Assembly (NCBI RefSeq): GCF_900110875.1
Contig: NZ_FOFM01000001.1
Coordinates: 744,001 to 808,000, forward strand
Reading direction: 5' to 3'
Origin: Pseudovibrio axinellae
Lineage (GTDB): Bacteria > Pseudomonadota > Alphaproteobacteria > Rhizobiales > Stappiaceae
Length of the DNA stretch: 64,000 nucleotides
The notes below the pieces were generated by a model. It was given only the letters and a program-made list of their open reading frames with translations. It did no database searches and was not told where the DNA came from. Positions 60,701-64,000 of the stretch are shown here, in pieces. How positions within the stretch are numbered: the first letter of the stretch is position 1; each line of letters opens with the position of its first letter. Both the position numbers and the translations under genes were made by a program.

Positions 60701-61243
60701 TTCTGCTTCTTTCCGGCGACTGTGCAGGCCCGAGATACCAGCAGCTTCTTCCAGAATTTTTCGCCGTGACGTAGGTTTAGCTGAGATCAGCTCGCCAATT
60801 TGTCCCTGGCGTACCATTGCCGGTGAACGTGCACCGGTGGAGGCATCTGCAAACAGAAGTTGGACATCTTTAGCGCGTACATCCTTGCCGTTGATTTTAT
60901 AAACGGACCCGGCTTCGCGCTCAATGCGGCGTGTCACTTCCAGCGTATCGCTGTCATTGTAACCAGAGGGTGCAGTGCGATCTGAGTTTTCGAGGAAAAG
61001 GGTAACTTCAGCGGTATTACGGGCCGGACGGTTGAGACTACCTGAGAAGATCACGTCATCCATACCGGAGGCGCGCATGTTCTTATAGGAGTTTTCTCCC
61101 ATAACCCAGCGCAGAGCTTCTACCAGATTGGACTTGCCACACCCGTTTGGGCCGACGACGCCCGTCAGGCCATCGTCGATAATAAACTCCATAGGTTCAA
61201 CAAAGGATTTGAACCCAAGGACGCGAAGGCGCTCAAACTTCAC
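57785..61243 (-). CDS. smc: Chromosome partition protein SMC
   Basis: The 1152-residue ATPase organises and helps segregate the chromosome with ScpA and ScpB. Walker A is GPNGCGKSNLVEALRWVM (about residues 32-49). A long coiled coil leads to the hinge (about residues 510-630, RISVNPGLETALGAALGEGL) and back. The C-terminal head has the ABC signature LLSGGEQALTAMALIF and Walker B ICVLDEVDAPLDD. Length matches alphaproteobacterial SMC. It lies downstream of dsbA on the same strand. Confidence 0.97.
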   Translation of the reverse strand: MKFERLRVLGFKSFVEPMEFIIDDGLTGVVGPNGCGKSNLVEALRWVMGENSYKNMRASGMDDVIFSGSLNRPARNTAEVTLFLENSDRTAPSGYNDSDTLEVTRRIEREAGSVYKINGKDVRAKDVQLLFADASTGARSPAMVRQGQIGELISAKPTSRRKILEEAAGISGLHSRRKEAELRLRAAETNLGRLEDVVLQIEGQLDGLKRQARQATRYRNLSSEIRKAEATILYLRWHEATAALEAARKQYAEAEIGMRDVAGLQASTAKEQALAAHEIPALREASAAAAAALQHLIIAKNDLESEDRRVKEKLTDLQARLVQMEQDIEREAQLTEENVTQLEELEAEKQELLEAAETLEERAEQAQEHVLIAEDNLDAGEMTHARITQDHASLLAKHTQLESQISAIRQKTARYKEEAERFKEQLAVIEADIKAASGPDDKREELELALEELAEAEEASVQAEEALASAREDENTCRNPLSEANSALSRFETEAKTLQAVLSAGQSGDWTPAVDRISVNPGLETALGAALGEGLDAAMEESAPVRWSLNSAQQGDPQLPNGAEPLSKFVKAPDELTRRLAQIGLVEAQNGPALMIELAVGQRLVSKQGDLWRWDGLIIAADAPTPAAQRLAQRNRLSELEDLVAQTAELVEDKREALENATEQRRQAELFEQDTRHKLRLEQSRIVALREELAAAERAVTELSVRKTTLKEQSRRANEDYTDTAASLEEAQNTLADLSDIAGVTGELEQAAKEVSSMRSKLAEANGAVEAVKREGELRLQRLETIERDRQNWVQRTQNADKQISVLRQRRDEAVQERLILLESPEEIEHKRQDLLNALTKAEEARKASDDKLAEGEKRQLIADQKAREALEGFAGARERKVRAEERLEAAKERRVEIERRVEELLEARVSRLHEMAGLSPDAPLPDAQGAERKLDRLKAERERLGGVNLRADEEMQEITEQRDTLITERDDLIEAIRKLRTGIMGLNRDARERLLTSFEHVNEHFKRLFTHLFGGGTAELKLVDAEDPLDAGLEIFARPPGKKPQTMTLLSGGEQALTAMALIFAVFLTNPAPICVLDEVDAPLDDANVERYCALLENMAANTQTRFTVITHNPITMARMSRLFGVTMAERGVSQLVSVDLETAERFTETA

Positions 61244-61332
61244 AGAGCGCCTCCATACTTAAAGCCGTTAAGCGGAAATGCGCGCACAACTCTGTAGTCA
61301 GGTCATTCAGCCCAAATGGCTGCCTGCCGCTT

Positions 61333-61974
61333 TTACAGATTTTTGTCCACGTATTTGCTGAACTCCTCAATAGAGAGCGCTCCGCTTACTTTTTCACCGT
61401 TGATAAAGAACGTCGGTGTTGAATCTACGCCCAGCTTCTCTGAACCGTAGTCACGAACCTTTGTTACTCCGTCTAGTATTTCCTGATTCGTCAAGCAAGC
61501 CTTTACAGCATCTTCAGTAAATCCGATCTGCTTACCCAGATTTAACAGGGCGCTGTATGGATCATTTGTGAATGCCCAGTTGCGCTGCTGCGCGAACATC
61601 AGGCCTACAATGTCGTAATATTTGTCTTCTGGAGCACAGCGCGCAAGCATGAATCCTGCTGCAGCAACGGTATCAAGCGGGAACTCACGGAAGATAAAAC
61701 GAACCTTGCCGGTATCAATGTATTTCTTTTCAATTTCTTTGAACGTGGTGTTGTGGAAGTTTGCACAATGACCGCACGTCAAGGACGCATACTCAATTAC
61801 GGTCACTGGCGCATCTGCATCGCCAAGCACCTTTTCACTGAGTGGACCTGCTTTATTAAGGTCTGCCTCAGAGTAGCTCTGAGCAAGGGCAACAGATGGC
61901 ATGGCAGCAAAGGCGAGAGATGCAGCTGTAAGCGCACTGGTGCGCTCAAGAAACTTACGGCGAGAGAGTGTCAC
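61333..61974 (-). CDS. DsbA family thioredoxin-like protein with Tat-type signal
   Basis: The ~213-residue protein is a periplasmic thiol oxidoreductase of the DsbA/thioredoxin_4 group. The active site is CGHC (residues 67-70) in EYASLTCGHCANFH, and the cis-Pro loop is DSTPTFFINGEKV. The signal peptide starts with SRRKFLERTSALTAASLAFA, a twin-arginine-type motif (S-R-R-x-F-L). GTG 61974 was chosen: AGGAA lies just upstream and it leaves a complete signal peptide; an ATG frame extends to 62154 without support. It precedes smc, an arrangement found in other alphaproteobacteria. Confidence 0.88.
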   Translation of the reverse strand: MTLSRRKFLERTSALTAASLAFAAMPSVALAQSYSEADLNKAGPLSEKVLGDADAPVTVIEYASLTCGHCANFHNTTFKEIEKKYIDTGKVRFIFREFPLDTVAAAGFMLARCAPEDKYYDIVGLMFAQQRNWAFTNDPYSALLNLGKQIGFTEDAVKACLTNQEILDGVTKVRDYGSEKLGVDSTPTFFINGEKVSGALSIEEFSKYVDKNL

Positions 61975-62282
61975 GTTTTCCTGTCCCAACTTATAATAGT
62001 TTCGCCCTGTCCACTGGACTAGCGCTGTTTTATGTTCGCTAGAGGCAGCCAGAGGCTTAATGCGAGTATACACACGCTCTTCCAATAGCCTCAGATCACA
62101 AACTGGTGAGCAATCGATTACAAGAGCATCTACCCACAGCGCACTTTCCAACAACTATTGGTTTTCAGAAAACTATGTCAAATGCTTGTCGTAGGCTACC
62201 GATAATCCAGCATGGTTATATTAAATTTTTGTAAGGCAAAAATAATTGCGCATTTACGCTGTGAAAAAAGCAAAACCACTGA

Positions 62283-62305
62283 AATTAGGCGAAAATCTCC
62301 TAATT
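62283..62305. promoter_or_regulatory. Inverted repeat AATTAGG / CCTAATT
   Basis: A perfect 7-base inverted repeat with a 9-base spacer lies in the AT-rich dsbA-lipoprotein gap. It could be an operator or part of a small stem; no partner is known. Confidence 0.35.
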
Positions 62306-62423
62306 GAGCTCGGCTGCATCGACATTGCTGTATCTCCCACGGGTAAAATTGCGCAAACAAAACATACCCACAGAATTTATGCATGGAAAACAATAATAAT
62401 TTTGCATGTTGTTTTGTTTTTGC

Positions 62424-62435
62424 CTCATTAATGAG
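62424..62435. promoter_or_regulatory. 12-base palindrome CTCATTAATGAG
   Basis: A perfect palindrome without spacer lies 46 bases before the lipoprotein ATG, where it could bind a dimeric regulator. Confidence 0.35.
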
Positions 62436-62481
62436 TTATTAAAGATTTACTCAATTCGACAACAAGATGCTTGGAAACACC

Positions 62482-62973
62482 ATGAAGCGCTTGACTACAC
62501 TTTTGCTTCTCAGCACCCCACTTATTGCCTGCCAAGCGTCGGTATCCGAAGATTTCGTTGATGCTATACCTGAAACTACTCAGGATGCATCACTTAGCAC
62601 AGCAGCTATACCTGCCGCCCCTAGTGCTTTCTATACAGGAACCGCAGACTTGGGCGCCCTGACCTCTACAAACTGGATCGTCAGTGAAGGCAGTGGAAAC
62701 AGCTCTGCGCCTTGTCATGTGAGGTTTAACAAGTCCTCTCCTGCGACTGAGGCCTCTGGAGCTGCCATAACAAGCAGCTTCCGGGCTGGGGAAGCTGCGA
62801 CAAGCGGATGTGCGAATGAAGAGCTGAGCAGCGTCACGGCCTGGGCGGTGAATGGTGACACGATCGAGTTACGTGATGCGCAGGAAACCACAACGGCCTA
62901 CCTGCTCATGGAGCGCCCTGACCTGTTGCTTGGCTACACCGCAAAAGGGTACGATCTGGTTGTCAGCCATTAA
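62482..62973 (+). CDS. Lipoprotein with Inh/Omp19-like protease-inhibitor fold
   Basis: The 163-residue protein begins with a lipoprotein signal (MKRLTTLLLLSTPLIAC), with the lipid-bearing Cys at residue 17. The C-terminal ~100 residues resemble the AprI/Inh beta barrel. A pair of cysteines in SAPCHVRF and SGCANEEL is followed by the closing strands VTAWAVNGDTIELRD and AYLLMERPDLLLG. Brucella Omp19 and pseudomonad AprI are known examples that inhibit proteases. The activity is inferred from the fold. ATG 62482 is chosen over 62467 for its lipobox. Confidence 0.78.
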   Translation: MKRLTTLLLLSTPLIACQASVSEDFVDAIPETTQDASLSTAAIPAAPSAFYTGTADLGALTSTNWIVSEGSGNSSAPCHVRFNKSSPATEASGAAITSSFRAGEAATSGCANEELSSVTAWAVNGDTIELRDAQETTTAYLLMERPDLLLGYTAKGYDLVVSH

Positions 62974-62999
62974 GAGGTATGTGGGCTTGTAGCGGTCGA

Positions 63000-63539
63000 T
63001 CAGGAATTGTTTGCAGGCGTGCGTGCGACAATATTCTTGCCCAGCTTTTCCAGCGCAGCCTTCAGGCGATCATCAGAAACATCAGCGACCTTCTGCTCAA
63101 TCCGGCGACTTTCAATCTCAGAGAGTTCTCGGAGTGGTTTTGGTGTGGTTTTCTTCGTCTTGAGGGCCGGACGTTGCACAACTTTGATGCGTCCCACAGC
63201 ATTCCAACCCAAAAAGGCGTTTATGCGGCTACGCAGCTGTGGCGCTTCGTGGGTGAAAAACAATGCGGTCGGACCATCAGAATGAACAAGAAGAGTGGCG
63301 GGCTCTGCAACTGGCTCGCCATCAGCGCTTTTGGTCCTTGGCCAGACAAGCCTACCAGGCTGAACCTTTCCGTGATACTGCTTCCCGACAAGTTCAGGCC
63401 ATGCAGCAAGGAGGTCGGCACTGGCAAAACCGCGTTTGCGCGCGACAGGGTGCATGGTCTTACCGATCAGCTCGTTTAGCTGACGGCTAGATCTATTAGG
63501 AACCCGATTTTGCGCAGTTGCTTTCATCGTCTTCATCAC
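63000..63539 (-). CDS. DUF721 family protein (DciA-like)
   Basis: The 179-residue protein has the DUF721 core: LNELIGKTMHPVARKRGFAS, LLAAWPELVGKQYHGKVQPG and later ALFFTHEAPQLRSRINAFLG. DciA, in this family, loads the replicative helicase in bacteria that lack DnaC; that role is inferred here. The last ~60 residues are basic and less conserved. The start is ATG 63539, with ATGs at 63536 and 63527 close by. It is divergent to mutY and convergent to the lipoprotein gene. Confidence 0.88.
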   Translation of the reverse strand: MMKTMKATAQNRVPNRSSRQLNELIGKTMHPVARKRGFASADLLAAWPELVGKQYHGKVQPGRLVWPRTKSADGEPVAEPATLLVHSDGPTALFFTHEAPQLRSRINAFLGWNAVGRIKVVQRPALKTKKTTPKPLRELSEIESRRIEQKVADVSDDRLKAALEKLGKNIVARTPANNS

Positions 63540-63673
63540 GCCATGAGATTAAGGCACATATATGACCATTGCTTTATATTGGTTTTAAAACAGTCCTGTT
63601 TTTCGCGGTACCATGAATTACCAAGGGAACCCCAATTATTTAGGGATCAAAACCAAGGTTAACCCACAAAACC

Positions 63674-64000
63674 ATGCAAGATAATCTAGTTCTTCTTTAC
63701 TGGTATGACAGAAATTCTCGTCAACTACCATGGCGCACACCACCAACTGATATACTTTCCGGTGCAAAACCAGACCCTTATCATGTCTGGCTCTCCGAAA
63801 TTATGCTGCAGCAGACTACTGTTGCAGCTGTAAAAAGTTACTTCGAGCTCTTCATAAGGACATGGCCAACACTTGCAGATATGGCTCATGCGGAGGAAGA
63901 GGACATCCTGAAAGCATGGGCGGGGCTCGGTTATTATTCCCGTGCAAGAAATCTCTATAAGTGTGCAAAACATGTCCAACTGCATCACAATGGACGTTTT
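63674..64000 (+). CDS. mutY: Adenine DNA glycosylase MutY, N-terminal part
   Basis: This is the first 109 codons of MutY, which removes adenine mispaired with 8-oxoguanine. The opening LLYWYDRNSRQLPWRTPP carries the conserved WYD...LPWR motif. Next come DPYHVWLSEIMLQQTTVAAV (helix-hairpin region with the catalytic-site Glu) and WAGLGYYSRARNL (the GLGYY block before the helix-hairpin-helix). The ATG at 63674 starts it; the frame runs off the window. Its divergent neighbour is the DUF721 gene, a typical arrangement in Rhizobiales. Confidence 0.95.
   Translation, partial: MQDNLVLLYWYDRNSRQLPWRTPPTDILSGAKPDPYHVWLSEIMLQQTTVAAVKSYFELFIRTWPTLADMAHAEEEDILKAWAGLGYYSRARNLYKCAKHVQLHHNGRF

Larger units (their letters stand above)
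61975..62481. other. 507-base region between dsbA and an Inh-like lipoprotein gene
   Basis: No gene is supported. The right part is AT-rich and carries two inverted repeats, AATTAGG/CCTAATT (62283-62305) and the 12-base palindrome CTCATTAATGAG (62424-62435), listed separately. Confidence 0.5.

Overview
The window is chromosomal DNA from an alphaproteobacterium, most likely a marine Hyphomicrobiales/Stappiaceae type close to Pseudovibrio. This rests on gene content and order: separate F0 genes in the order atpI-a-c-b'-b, the mutY / DUF721 / dsbA / smc neighbourhood, a NadQ-type (COG4111) regulator with nadABC, betaine-lipid genes btaA-btaB, a TIGR02301-family gene next to a Nudix gene, and moderate GC. 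The genus is an inference. I see no rRNA, tRNA, CRISPR array, IS element or prophage. Almost everything is housekeeping or conserved accessory metabolism.

Layout. 0-7.7 kb: the 3' end of dxs, an MFS transporter, a copper / cytochrome-oxidase assembly group (Cys-rich small protein, PCu(A)C chaperone, SCO), a 48-residue membrane peptide, tlyA, a TrmA/RlmD-type RNA methyltransferase and small genes. 7.8-12.9 kb, minus strand: a PH-like membrane protein, a three-part HTH-RibB-RibX protein, aroC, a histidine phosphatase and fabI. 13-19 kb: an FAD-linked oxidase, a YedK/HMCES protein, a Nudix/TIGR02301 group and a LysE exporter. 19.1-21.2 kb: btaA-btaB for diacylglyceryl-trimethylhomoserine lipid. 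21.5-24.7 kb: ygfZ, then a translationally coupled trio of HD nucleotidase, tyrosine phosphatase and NadQ regulator. 25.2-29 kb: a SleB hydrolase, an AcuI-type reductase and an MFS transporter. 29.5-33.2 kb: nadA-nadB-nadC. 33.3-37.7 kb: ETF-QO, family-4 uracil-DNA glycosylase and an S49 peptidase. 37.7-39.4 kb: a berberine-bridge-type flavoprotein. 39.7-45.6 kb: glyQ, an interposed GH3 gene, and glyS. 45.7-54.6 kb: a LysR regulator with a divergent small gene, an Mpo1-like protein, maeB, a ceramidase-like protein, a GT2-like protein, a radical SAM protein, rnhB, a broken GNAT gene and a small membrane protein. 54.9-64 kb: ATP synthase F0, smc, dsbA, an Inh-like lipoprotein, a DciA-like protein and the start of mutY.

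The most interesting signals concern local control of cofactor synthesis. The riboflavin gene encodes a Cro-like helix-turn-helix in front of RibB. A perfect 19-base inverted repeat lies just downstream of a consensus -10 box in its promoter. An in-frame GTG with a strong Shine-Dalgarno sequence sits exactly at the HTH/RibB junction. Together these suggest a self-regulating enzyme that could also be made without its DNA-binding domain. Similarly, nadA has a promoter with a 17-base spacer whose start point is covered by one of two matching CTCA-N3-TGAG operators, and a NadQ-type regulator is encoded 5 kb upstream. Other items worth checking are a GNAT gene interrupted by an in-frame TGA behind an excellent ribosome binding site, a GH3 gene splitting glyQ from glyS with Asn in place of the usual motif His, a low-GC flavoprotein predicted to bind FAD bicovalently, and a uracil-DNA glycosylase lacking part of the iron-sulfur ligand set.
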